In this document: positions 38,199 to 45,746 of the stretch, one piece after another
How the letters are laid out: each line of letters begins with the position of its first letter
Numbering within the stretch: position 1 is the first letter of the stretch
NCBI GenBank assembly: GCA_002781365.1
Contig: PETN01000037.1
Location: forward strand, 1-64,000
Reading direction: 5' to 3'
Length of the DNA stretch: 64,000 nucleotides
Source of the DNA: Sulfurimonas sp. CG01_land_8_20_14_3_00_36_23
GTDB taxonomy: Bacteria > Campylobacterota > Campylobacteria > Campylobacterales > Sulfurimonadaceae
The notes under the pieces: generated by a model
What the model saw: the letters and a program-made list of their open reading frames with translations, nothing else
Databases searched by the model: none
Told to the model about the DNA's origin: nothing
Translations under genes and position numbers: made by a program

Positions 38199-40709
38199 TT
38201 AATTTGTTAGTAGTTTATAAATTTTGTCGACATTATTGCATATATCATTTTGTTTTTCCATTAAGAAAGAGTCTCGGACTTTATGTTTCGTACTATGGAT
38301 TTTAGCCGTAACGATATTTATCTGCAACTCTTCAAAACAATCCATAATATAAGCTAAAAGACCTCTCTGGTTCGTTGTGTTAATTGTAAGTTCAGCATGT
38401 GTAAGTGAGTGCTCACAATCTATGTTTAACTGGCTCTTTGTAATATCAATCTTTTTGATTTGAACATGCCGACTCATATCAAAAGCATTCTCTATTACAC
38501 TCTCAATTGCTGATACTTCATCCTCGCTTATGGTGTCCACAAAATCTATTTTAAAGTATTTTAAGTCATCAAAAAGCGTAAAGATTTCCATAGAACCTAC
38601 ATCTAGATAACTAAGTGTTGCAAGGAGATAGCTAATATTTAATGGAATTCTTCTATAAATCTCTATAGTGAGTGAAGCGGATGCTTTGACGCTATAACTA
38701 TAAGCTTTTGTCTCATTTGCTTTTAGGGCAATATTTAAAATATCTGCAGGAGTATGCCTAAAGAAAAAGAGATTGGATTCAACTCTTAAAACTTTTGTTT
38801 GCAAAAGTTTAGGCAGTTTTTGAAAATCTTCATTGTTTTGAACTCTTTTTTCTATAATAACTCTCTTCTTAGCATCTGTAATTCTGTCGCTGTTTTGAGA
38901 GATTTCTAAAGAGCTGAGATATAAATCTTTTAAGAGTTTAGAGTTAAAAGAGTTGAAAATATGTTCACCAACACCATTCACATCCGCATACGTTAAAACA
39001 TAGAGAAGTTTTAGGTTTTTAGAATCTACTATACTTGACATAAATTTATAGAGGGCTCTCTCATTATGAATATTTTGCTTGAATGCGACACTGCTCATAA
39101 GGACATGATTCCTTACCAAAGTTACAGCTCTTGCAACATGTTCCTCTTTGAATCCTAAGGTTTTTACAAAAGGGAGGATGAGTTTTGCACCTACTTCACT
39201 GTGGTCTTGAACACGCCCTTTACCTGTATCATGAAAAAGGACAACAACCTTCAAGAGTAGTTTCTCCTCATCGCTGAACTCATCATAAATCGCTTGAATA
39301 AAAGGCTCTTTTATGTTTTCTAAAGCTTCTACGCATTTGATAGAGTGCAGGTCTACAGGATAGGTGTGATAGCCATCAAACTGAGGAAGATGGAGCACTT
39401 TCCTAAAATTTAAAAAGAGGTGATGTAAAATCCCTGCATCATAAAAAAGTTTCAAAAAACAGTACATATGCTTTTTCTTGAAAAGCTCTTTTAAGAGAGA
39501 GTAGGTTTTTTTGCTTAGGGGATGGGTAATTGTTGTATAGGTAAATTGATTTAAAAAACCTGCATCAAAGTGATACTCTTTATCAGCAAGAGAGACTAAA
39601 ATTTGTAAGAGATGGTTGATGGACTCAATTTTGAGATTAAAGGATGCGAGAATGCGTGAATCATACTCATAAATCCCTCTACTGAGGCGATTTTTTCTAA
39701 ATTTTCCAATATTATGCATATCTACCAAGTAGGGTCGTACCATTTTTTTAACAAATATCTGAGTGAAATTACTGATACGCCATTGTGCTTCTAATACCTT
39801 ACTAACAAGTCTTCTCTCATTTGAAAATCCAAGCATTTTGTTTACACTTGGCATATGTTCAAGCAGAAGTCTGTCCTCTTGTTTGTTGCAAATAAGATGT
39901 AGTGCACTTCTCACACGAAAGAGAAGTTCTAAGGCGATACGATAATCTTTATACTCCTCATCTTCAAAGAGAGTGTTACTTAAATCTTTGAGCGCTGCCA
40001 CTCCATAGATAGTCTGTGCCACCCATGTTATAAGTTGTGCATCACGAAGACCTCCAACACTCTCTTTAATGTTTGGCTGCATAGAGATAGGATATCTCTT
40101 TCTTCGGATTTGAGCTTCATTGACTTTGGCTAAGACAAACTCTTTTGGATTATGAAGGCGGATTCTATTTAACTCCTTTTGTGTTGCGTGCCAAGTAAAG
40201 GCAGAACCCGTAATAAATCTCGACTCCATCAAAGAGGTTCGTATGGTTATATCTTCACCCGCAGCTTTGAAAAGGTCGTTTGTATTGTGTACTCTATGTC
40301 CAAGTTTGAGTCCAGCATCCAGTGCTAAATAGAAAAGTTTTTCTATGATGCGCTGCGTGTTAAACCCCTCTACCTCTTCATAAACGATTAACAAATCTAT
40401 GTCGCTATGAACACACAACTGCTCTCTTCCATAACTTCCAAGTGCAATAATGGCTATGGGAATAGAGCCACGCATTGGAAGGTAGTTTCCAAACATTCTT
40501 CGAAGAATTGTTTTATACATTAAAGAGAGAATGGAGTCAAGTTTTTTTGTATGCTTTACTAAAAAATCTTTTCCCTGACTCTGTTCAAAAAGTTCAGGAA
40601 GTGACTCTTTGTACTCTTTTATAAATTGTTTGAAAAGTTTAGAGAGTTCAAAGTCTGAACCATTGTTCTCAATAATATTTTCAATATGTAGCAGTAAGTC
40701 CATTTGCAA
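38199..40709 (-). CDS. glnD: [Protein-PII] uridylyltransferase/uridylyl-removing enzyme
   Basis: The 836-residue nitrogen sensor has a nucleotidyltransferase motif (LGSYGREQLCVHSDIDLLIVYE), an HD domain (VVLFHDTGKGRVQDHSEVGAKL in the middle, about residue 475) and C-terminal ACT-like regulation (TTNQRGLLAYIMDCFEEL). The DxD and HD residues are intact, so both transferase and removing activities are expected. No glnB is in view. Confidence 0.9.
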   Translation of the reverse strand: MQMDLLLHIENIIENNGSDFELSKLFKQFIKEYKESLPELFEQSQGKDFLVKHTKKLDSILSLMYKTILRRMFGNYLPMRGSIPIAIIALGSYGREQLCVHSDIDLLIVYEEVEGFNTQRIIEKLFYLALDAGLKLGHRVHNTNDLFKAAGEDITIRTSLMESRFITGSAFTWHATQKELNRIRLHNPKEFVLAKVNEAQIRRKRYPISMQPNIKESVGGLRDAQLITWVAQTIYGVAALKDLSNTLFEDEEYKDYRIALELLFRVRSALHLICNKQEDRLLLEHMPSVNKMLGFSNERRLVSKVLEAQWRISNFTQIFVKKMVRPYLVDMHNIGKFRKNRLSRGIYEYDSRILASFNLKIESINHLLQILVSLADKEYHFDAGFLNQFTYTTITHPLSKKTYSLLKELFKKKHMYCFLKLFYDAGILHHLFLNFRKVLHLPQFDGYHTYPVDLHSIKCVEALENIKEPFIQAIYDEFSDEEKLLLKVVVLFHDTGKGRVQDHSEVGAKLILPFVKTLGFKEEHVARAVTLVRNHVLMSSVAFKQNIHNERALYKFMSSIVDSKNLKLLYVLTYADVNGVGEHIFNSFNSKLLKDLYLSSLEISQNSDRITDAKKRVIIEKRVQNNEDFQKLPKLLQTKVLRVESNLFFFRHTPADILNIALKANETKAYSYSVKASASLTIEIYRRIPLNISYLLATLSYLDVGSMEIFTLFDDLKYFKIDFVDTISEDEVSAIESVIENAFDMSRHVQIKKIDITKSQLNIDCEHSLTHAELTINTTNQRGLLAYIMDCFEELQINIVTAKIHSTKHKVRDSFLMEKQNDICNNVDKIYKLLTN

Positions 40710-40752
40710 TCTTTAATTTTTTTGTAATTATATTGTAATAGAATAAATTTGT

Positions 40753-40758
40753 TATAAT
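40753..40758 (+). promoter_or_regulatory. Promoter -10 box for the LsrK-like cassette
   Basis: TATAAT in GTTATAATCCACAGG, 38 bases before the first gene. An AGAGAGAAG ribosome site follows. Confidence 0.6.
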
Positions 40759-40795
40759 CCACAGGATTAAATAATAGACAATTTGGAGAGAGAAG

Positions 40796-41083
40796 ATGAC
40801 AATCACAAAAAGAGTGACATTTATTGCCAAGCCAGATGGCATAGAAAAAATGAAAGAACTTTTGAGTGCTATGGTGGCTCCTAGTAAAGCTGAGGATGGC
40901 TGTATCTTTTATGAAATATTTCAATATGAAAACAGACCTGAAAAATTTATGGCGTATGAGAGTTGGAGAGATGAAGCAGCTCTTGATGGACATAAAGCCT
41001 CAGCGCATTATAAAATTTATAAAACAAGTTATGAACCTTTTTGTGCCGATAAATATAGTGATGAATTGGAAGTATTAGGATAA
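40796..41083 (+). CDS. Antibiotic-biosynthesis-monooxygenase (ABM) domain protein, LsrG-like
   Basis: The 95-residue single-domain protein has the ABM ferredoxin-like fold pattern: KRVTFIAKPDG, then EDGCIFYEIFQYENRP, MAYESWRDEAALDGHKAS and H in SAHYKIYK. Members include quinol monooxygenases and LsrG, the isomerase of phospho-AI-2. Sequence alone does not separate these. LsrG is plausible because the last gene of this operon is an LsrK orthologue. Its stop overlaps the next start (TAATG). Confidence 0.78.
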   Translation: MTITKRVTFIAKPDGIEKMKELLSAMVAPSKAEDGCIFYEIFQYENRPEKFMAYESWRDEAALDGHKASAHYKIYKTSYEPFCADKYSDELEVLG

Positions 41084-42258
41084 TGGAAAATTTATGGAGT
41101 GATGAAAAATCATTAGAGTATAAAAGTGATTTAGCGTTAAGAGTCTATACTTCAAACTTATTGGGTCAAAATGATGCATTGGTGTTACATGGTGGTGGAA
41201 ATACCTCAGTAAAGAGCAGAATTGATGGCGAAGATGTGCTTTATGTCAAGGGAAGCGGTTGGGATTTAGTCTCCATTAAAGAGGAGGGTTTTGCTCCCGT
41301 TAAACTTGCAACACTCCTAAAAATGGCAAAACTTGAACAACTCAGTGATACGGATATGGTAAGTGGACAAAAAGCTGCCATGCTAGACAAAGAGGCTCCA
41401 AACCCTTCTGTAGAAGCAATTTTGCATGCACTTATTCCCTACAAATTTGTGGACCATACCCATGCGGATGCTGTGGTGACTATCTCAAACTCTGAGAATG
41501 GAGTTGAGCATATACAAAAAGTTTTTCCTAACTTTTTAATTGTGCCTTATGTGATGCCCGGATTTTTGCTTGCACAAACGATTGAGAGAATGACACAGGG
41601 CTTGGATTGGGAGAGCATTGGTGGCATCATCTTGCATCATCATGGCATTTTTACTTTTGATGAGAGTGCAAAAAAATCTTATGAGAAGATGATAGCGGCA
41701 GTCACTTTAGCGGAGGAGTTTTTAGAAAAAGAGGCTCCTCTCGATGTAGGACATGCCTATATAGAGAGTAAGTGTGACATTAAAAGAATCGTAGCTTTTA
41801 TGTCAAAAGAGAAAGGGTATGATGTGGCACTGAGCATTAACCAATCTCCCCTCGCACTCTTTTACTCCTCACAGGAAAACTTAAAAGCTTTTGCTTCAAG
41901 AGGTGTTTTGACTCCAGAACATATTATCCGTACAAAGAGAACTCCTTTGGTTGTGGAAGCAGAAAATCTTGAAGAGGCTACGCGTGAATATAAAGAGGAG
42001 TATATGAGATACTTCGATACATTCGCAACAGATGAGGTCTGCTTAAACCCCTCTCCAAACTATATGATTATAAAAAATTCTGGGGTTATCTGTTTTGGTA
42101 AAACTTCAAAAGAAGCAAGTATCATTAATGATATTGTTACGCATACGATGATGGCAGTTTTACGTGCGGATAAACTGGGTGGATATAAAAGCATAAGTTT
42201 ACAAGAGAGTTTTGAGATGGAGTACTGGGAACTAGAACAAGCGAAGTTGAAGAGATAG
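41083..42258 (+). CDS. Class II aldolase, RhaD-type domain
   Basis: A 391-residue zinc-dependent class II aldolase/epimerase. Visible motifs are HGGGNTSVKS, YVKGSGWDL, HALIPYKFVDHTHADAV with metal His, and HHHGIFTF. It resembles the N-terminal aldolase half of bifunctional rhamnulose-1-phosphate aldolase/dehydrogenases, but no dehydrogenase follows. It probably splits a phosphorylated ketose or deoxy sugar into DHAP and an aldehyde; the substrate is unknown. It sits between the ABM gene and the LsrK-type kinase, with one base on either side. Confidence 0.85.
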   Translation: MENLWSDEKSLEYKSDLALRVYTSNLLGQNDALVLHGGGNTSVKSRIDGEDVLYVKGSGWDLVSIKEEGFAPVKLATLLKMAKLEQLSDTDMVSGQKAAMLDKEAPNPSVEAILHALIPYKFVDHTHADAVVTISNSENGVEHIQKVFPNFLIVPYVMPGFLLAQTIERMTQGLDWESIGGIILHHHGIFTFDESAKKSYEKMIAAVTLAEEFLEKEAPLDVGHAYIESKCDIKRIVAFMSKEKGYDVALSINQSPLALFYSSQENLKAFASRGVLTPEHIIRTKRTPLVVEAENLEEATREYKEEYMRYFDTFATDEVCLNPSPNYMIIKNSGVICFGKTSKEASIINDIVTHTMMAVLRADKLGGYKSISLQESFEMEYWELEQAKLKR

Positions 42259-42259
42259 T

Positions 42260-43822
42260 ATGTCTTATTTAATGGCGATAGATGCAGGAACAGGAAGTAT
42301 AAGAGCGGTTATTTTTGACACCAAAGGGAATCAAATTTCGGTTGCGCAAAAAGAGTGGACACATTTAGAAGAGGCAGGAGTTGTCAACTCTATGTGTTTT
42401 GATTGTGAGAAGAACTGGCTCTTGGTATGTGAATGTATTCAAGAAGCTTTGGCATGTGGAAATATTAGAGGCGATGAGATTCTCGCTCTGAGTGCGACAA
42501 GTATGCGTGAGGGAATCGTGCTCTATGATAAAGAGGGCAAAGAGCTCTGGGCAGTTGCAAATGTGGATGCAAGAGCTTCGGCTGAGGTAAAATTTCTCAA
42601 AGAAAACTTTAGCGGTATCGAAGAGGAGTTTTATCAACTCTCAGGTCAAACTTTTGCACTTGGCGCACTTCCAAGAATTTTATGGCTCAAAAACAATAAA
42701 CCAGAACTCTATGAAAAAGTGGCAAATATCTCTATGATAGGCGACTGGATTTTAGCCAAACTCAGTGGAGTGATAGCAACAGATCCAAGTAACGGCGGAA
42801 CAACAGGAATCTTCTCTTTAGAGAATCGCGATTGGCATGTGGAAATGGCAAGCAGGATTGGTATTAAAGATAACATCTTTTCCACATGCCACGAAGTTGG
42901 AACGGTTATAGGAACGGTTACGAAAGAAGCAGAGTCTCAAACAGGGCTTTCAACAAAGACAAAAGTCGTAACAGGCGGCGGTGATGTTCAGCTCGGCTCT
43001 GCAGGTCTTGGTGTAGTCGAAGTAGGACAAGTTGCAGTTTTAGGCGGTTCGTTTTGGCAACAGGTGGTTAACATCCAAAGTCAAACACCACCTCCAAAAG
43101 ATATGGGAATAAGAGTCAATCCACATGTCGTTAGTGGACTCTCTCAGGCAGAGGGAATTACCTTTTTTAGCGGTTTGATTATGCGCTGGTTTAGAGATGC
43201 TTTTTGTGAGATGGAGAAACTTGAAGCCCAAAAACGAGGTATTGATACTTACGCCGTTTTGGAAGAGAAAGCTTCAAAAGTGCCAGTGGGTTCATACGGG
43301 ATTATTCCTATCTTTTCAGACTCTATGAAGTATGGCAAGTGGTACCATGCGGCTCCAAGCTTTTTAAATCTGAGCATTGACCCAGAGGTTTGCAACCGTG
43401 CTTCGATGTTTAGAAGTCTAGAGGAGAATGCGGCGATAGTCTCTGGCATAAATCTCGATAACATCAGAGCTTTCAGCGGTATAAAAATCGATGAACTTGT
43501 CTTTGCTGGAGGTGCAAGTCGTGGCACTTTATGGTCTCAGATTTTAGCAGATGTGACAGGGTGTAGAGTGAAAATTCCAAAAGTGACAGAGGCAACGGCA
43601 CTTGGTGCAGCAATGGCTGCAGGTGTTGGGGCAGGGATATATACTTCATTAGCAGATGCCGCAAAAGAGTTAGTTGTATGGGAGAGAGAGTATCTGCCAA
43701 AGAGAGAAAATTTTGAGAAGTATCAAGAGATGAAGCAGAATTGGCAGAGGGCTTACTTGGCACAGCTTAAACTAGTAGATGAAAATGTAACTATTAGCAT
43801 GTGGAAAGCACCCGGTTTATAG
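42260..43822 (+). CDS. lsrK: Autoinducer-2 kinase (LsrK-like, FGGY family)
   Basis: The 520-residue FGGY kinase is recognisably LsrK along its whole length: MAIDAGTGSIRAVIFD, SMREGIVLYDKEG, NVDARA, TDPSNGGTTGIF, GGGDVQLG, FWQQVVN, RWFRDAFCE, WYHAAPSFLNLSIDP and the end SMWKAPGL all match what I recall of E. coli LsrK. LsrK phosphorylates AI-2 (DPD). No lsrACDBR genes are present, so this is not the classical uptake operon. The gene carries three exact uptake-like sites and one with a single mismatch (43796-43807). Confidence 0.9.
   Translation: MSYLMAIDAGTGSIRAVIFDTKGNQISVAQKEWTHLEEAGVVNSMCFDCEKNWLLVCECIQEALACGNIRGDEILALSATSMREGIVLYDKEGKELWAVANVDARASAEVKFLKENFSGIEEEFYQLSGQTFALGALPRILWLKNNKPELYEKVANISMIGDWILAKLSGVIATDPSNGGTTGIFSLENRDWHVEMASRIGIKDNIFSTCHEVGTVIGTVTKEAESQTGLSTKTKVVTGGGDVQLGSAGLGVVEVGQVAVLGGSFWQQVVNIQSQTPPPKDMGIRVNPHVVSGLSQAEGITFFSGLIMRWFRDAFCEMEKLEAQKRGIDTYAVLEEKASKVPVGSYGIIPIFSDSMKYGKWYHAAPSFLNLSIDPEVCNRASMFRSLEENAAIVSGINLDNIRAFSGIKIDELVFAGGASRGTLWSQILADVTGCRVKIPKVTEATALGAAMAAGVGAGIYTSLADAAKELVVWEREYLPKRENFEKYQEMKQNWQRAYLAQLKLVDENVTISMWKAPGL
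42451..42462 (+). repeat. Uptake-like 12-mer, copy 9
   Basis: Exact copy in lsrK, read as LACGN. Confidence 0.9.
42834..42845 (+). repeat. Uptake-like 12-mer, copy 10
   Basis: Exact copy in lsrK, read as WHVE; left arm of an inverted pair with copy 11 (13-bp arms, 31-base loop). Confidence 0.9.
42879..42890 (-). repeat. Uptake-like 12-mer, copy 11
   Basis: Exact copy in lsrK, read as STCH; right arm of the inverted pair with copy 10. Confidence 0.9.
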
Positions 43823-43829
43823 ATTTAGA

Positions 43830-43835
43830 TATAAT
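43830..43835 (+). promoter_or_regulatory. Promoter -10 box for mqnE
   Basis: TATAAT in TTTAGATATAATTCGCG, 33 bases before mqnE and just after the lsrK stop. Confidence 0.55.
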
Positions 43836-43867
43836 TCGCGACAATTTAACAATTTTTAGGGTAAGAA

Positions 43868-44929
43868 ATGAATTTAAAAACTAAGATTTTATCGGGTGAA
43901 CGTGTAGATTTTGACGAGGCTCTGAGCCTTTACGATATGGATTTTTTTGAGCTTGGCGACTTGGCAGATGCAAAAAGAAAAGAGCGTCACGGTAAAAAAA
44001 CATACTTCAACATCAACCGTCATATCAATCCGACAAATGTTTGTGCAGATGTATGTAAGTTCTGCGCCTACTCAGCTACAAGAAAAAATCCAAATCAGTA
44101 CACGATGAGCCATGAAGAGATTATGGAAATCGTAAAAGATATAGACTCCCGTGGAGCAAAAGAGGTGCATATTGTTTCTGCACATAACCCAAATGTAACG
44201 CTGGAGTGGTACTTAGGGATTTTTAAAAAAATCAAGCTAGCCTATCCTCATCTTCACATTAAAGCACTTACAGCCGCAGAGGTTGATTTCCTCTCGCGTC
44301 ATCACTCCATCACTTATGATGAAGTGCTTGACCTTATGGTTGAAAATGGGGTTGACTCTATGCCAGGAGGCGGTGCTGAAATCTTTGATGAAAAGGTGCG
44401 TGACTTTATATGTAAGGGGAAAGTGACATCAGAGCAGTGGATTGAGATTCATAAGAAGTGGCATGAACGCGGTAAAAAGTCAAATGTTACTATGCTTTTT
44501 GGGCATGTGGAAAGTAGGGCAAATCGTATCGACCACATGATGAGAATCCGAGCTTTACAAGATGAAACGGGTGGCTTTAACTGTTTTATTCCTCTTGTTT
44601 ATCAAACTGAGAATAACTATCTTAAAATCGAAGCACCTATTACCGCAAATGAGATTTTAAAAACGATGGCAATCAGCCGTATTGTTTTAGATAATGTTCC
44701 AAACTTGAAGGCTTACTGGGTCACTTCTACTGTAAATCTAGCCTTAGTCGCACAAGAGTTTGGCGCAAATGATTTAGATGGAACGATAGAAAAAGAGTCT
44801 ATAAACTCAGCCGCAGGGGCAAAAAGTGCCAATGGTGTCAACTTAGAAGATTTTACAGCACTTATAAAAAATAGCGGTTTTGTTCCAGTGGAGCGAGATA
44901 GTATTTACAACGAAATCAAAGTCTGGTAA
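43868..44929 (+). CDS. mqnE: Aminofutalosine synthase
   Basis: This radical SAM enzyme of the futalosine route to menaquinone has the cluster motif CADVCKFCAYSA (CxxxCxxC), the HIVSAHNPN block, VDSMPGGGAEIFDEKVR and LFGHVESRANRIDHM. At 353 residues it is of typical length. The futalosine route is standard in Campylobacterota. An exact uptake-like site encodes the conserved GHVE, so here the motif fits a conserved protein position. Confidence 0.94.
   Translation: MNLKTKILSGERVDFDEALSLYDMDFFELGDLADAKRKERHGKKTYFNINRHINPTNVCADVCKFCAYSATRKNPNQYTMSHEEIMEIVKDIDSRGAKEVHIVSAHNPNVTLEWYLGIFKKIKLAYPHLHIKALTAAEVDFLSRHHSITYDEVLDLMVENGVDSMPGGGAEIFDEKVRDFICKGKVTSEQWIEIHKKWHERGKKSNVTMLFGHVESRANRIDHMMRIRALQDETGGFNCFIPLVYQTENNYLKIEAPITANEILKTMAISRIVLDNVPNLKAYWVTSTVNLALVAQEFGANDLDGTIEKESINSAAGAKSANGVNLEDFTALIKNSGFVPVERDSIYNEIKVW
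44502..44513 (+). repeat. Uptake-like 12-mer, copy 12
   Basis: Exact copy in mqnE, read as GHVE in a conserved block. Confidence 0.9.
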
Positions 44930-44936
44930 AGAGGGC

Positions 44937-45746
44937 ATGGATATAACGGTTGTCATTCCAACCTACAACCGTTATGAAGTGCTACAACGCGCTGTAAAGT
45001 CTGTTTATGCTCAATCCCACATGCCTCGTGAGGTCATTATAATTGATGATGGCTCTACAGATAACACTTCACAAATTCAAAACCTTTTTCCACATGCCAC
45101 TTATATTTACCAAAAAAATGGAGGTGTCTCCTCTGCTAGAAATTTGGGGATACAACATGCTTCATGCCAATGGATTGCCTTTTTAGATTCGGATGATGTT
45201 TGGCATGTGGAAAAATTAGCACGTCAGGTGGAGTTTCACAAAAAGAACCCAGAGGTAGCTATGAGTTATACGGATGAGAGATGGGTAAGAGAGGGTGTAG
45301 AAGTGAAGATGCCTCAAAAGTTTCACAAAGTTGGTGGAGAGATTTTTGATGCCTCTCTATCTCACTGTATTATCGCCCCCTCTGCAGCTTTAATCCATAG
45401 AAAACTCTTAGACGAAGTAGGGCTTTTTGATGAGAGTTTAGAGGTGTGTGAAGATTATGATTTGTGGCTTCGTGTGGCATGTGGAAATAAAATAGGTCTC
45501 GTCCATGAAAAACTTATAACGAAGTATGGCGGGGATGTGGATCAGTTAAGTATGAAGTATTGGGGAATGGATAGATTTCGGGTGCGAGCACTGGAAAAAC
45601 TAGTAGATTCAAACAAGCGAGAGCGTGTAATTCAAACACTTCTTCAAAAATATGCGCTACTTCTAAAGGGTGCAATAAAGTATGCTAAAATAGCGGAGAT
45701 TAAAGAGTATGAAGGAAAGATACAATATTATGAACAGCTTAACTAA
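44937..45746 (+). CDS. Family 2 glycosyltransferase
   Basis: A GT-A fold transferase: VVIPTYNRYEVLQRAVKS at the N-terminus, IIDDGSTDNT, and the metal-binding FLDSDDVWH. The start is the ATG giving MDITVVIPTYN, eight bases after the mqnE stop; an open frame extends further upstream but lies inside mqnE. It overlaps pglB, so a role in N-glycan or other surface glycan assembly is likely; the sugar is unknown. Three exact and one imperfect (about 45016) uptake-like sites lie within 810 bases, the densest gene in the window. Confidence 0.88.
   Translation: MDITVVIPTYNRYEVLQRAVKSVYAQSHMPREVIIIDDGSTDNTSQIQNLFPHATYIYQKNGGVSSARNLGIQHASCQWIAFLDSDDVWHVEKLARQVEFHKKNPEVAMSYTDERWVREGVEVKMPQKFHKVGGEIFDASLSHCIIAPSAALIHRKLLDEVGLFDESLEVCEDYDLWLRVACGNKIGLVHEKLITKYGGDVDQLSMKYWGMDRFRVRALEKLVDSNKRERVIQTLLQKYALLLKGAIKYAKIAEIKEYEGKIQYYEQLN
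45087..45098 (-). repeat. Uptake-like 12-mer, copy 13
   Basis: Exact copy in the glycosyltransferase gene, read as FPHA. Confidence 0.9.
45202..45213 (+). repeat. Uptake-like 12-mer, copy 14
   Basis: Exact copy, read as WHVE, directly after the DSDD metal motif codons. Confidence 0.9.
45476..45487 (+). repeat. Uptake-like 12-mer, copy 15
   Basis: Exact copy, read as VACGN. Confidence 0.9.

Noticed and set aside
40619..40993. Minus-strand open frame across the glnD start and the ABM gene
   Set aside because: It is antisense to two well-supported genes and its promoter, with no domain or ribosome site.
44880..44936. Upstream extension of the glycosyltransferase frame
   Set aside because: It lies inside mqnE, and the protein aligns with the family only from the ATG at 44937.
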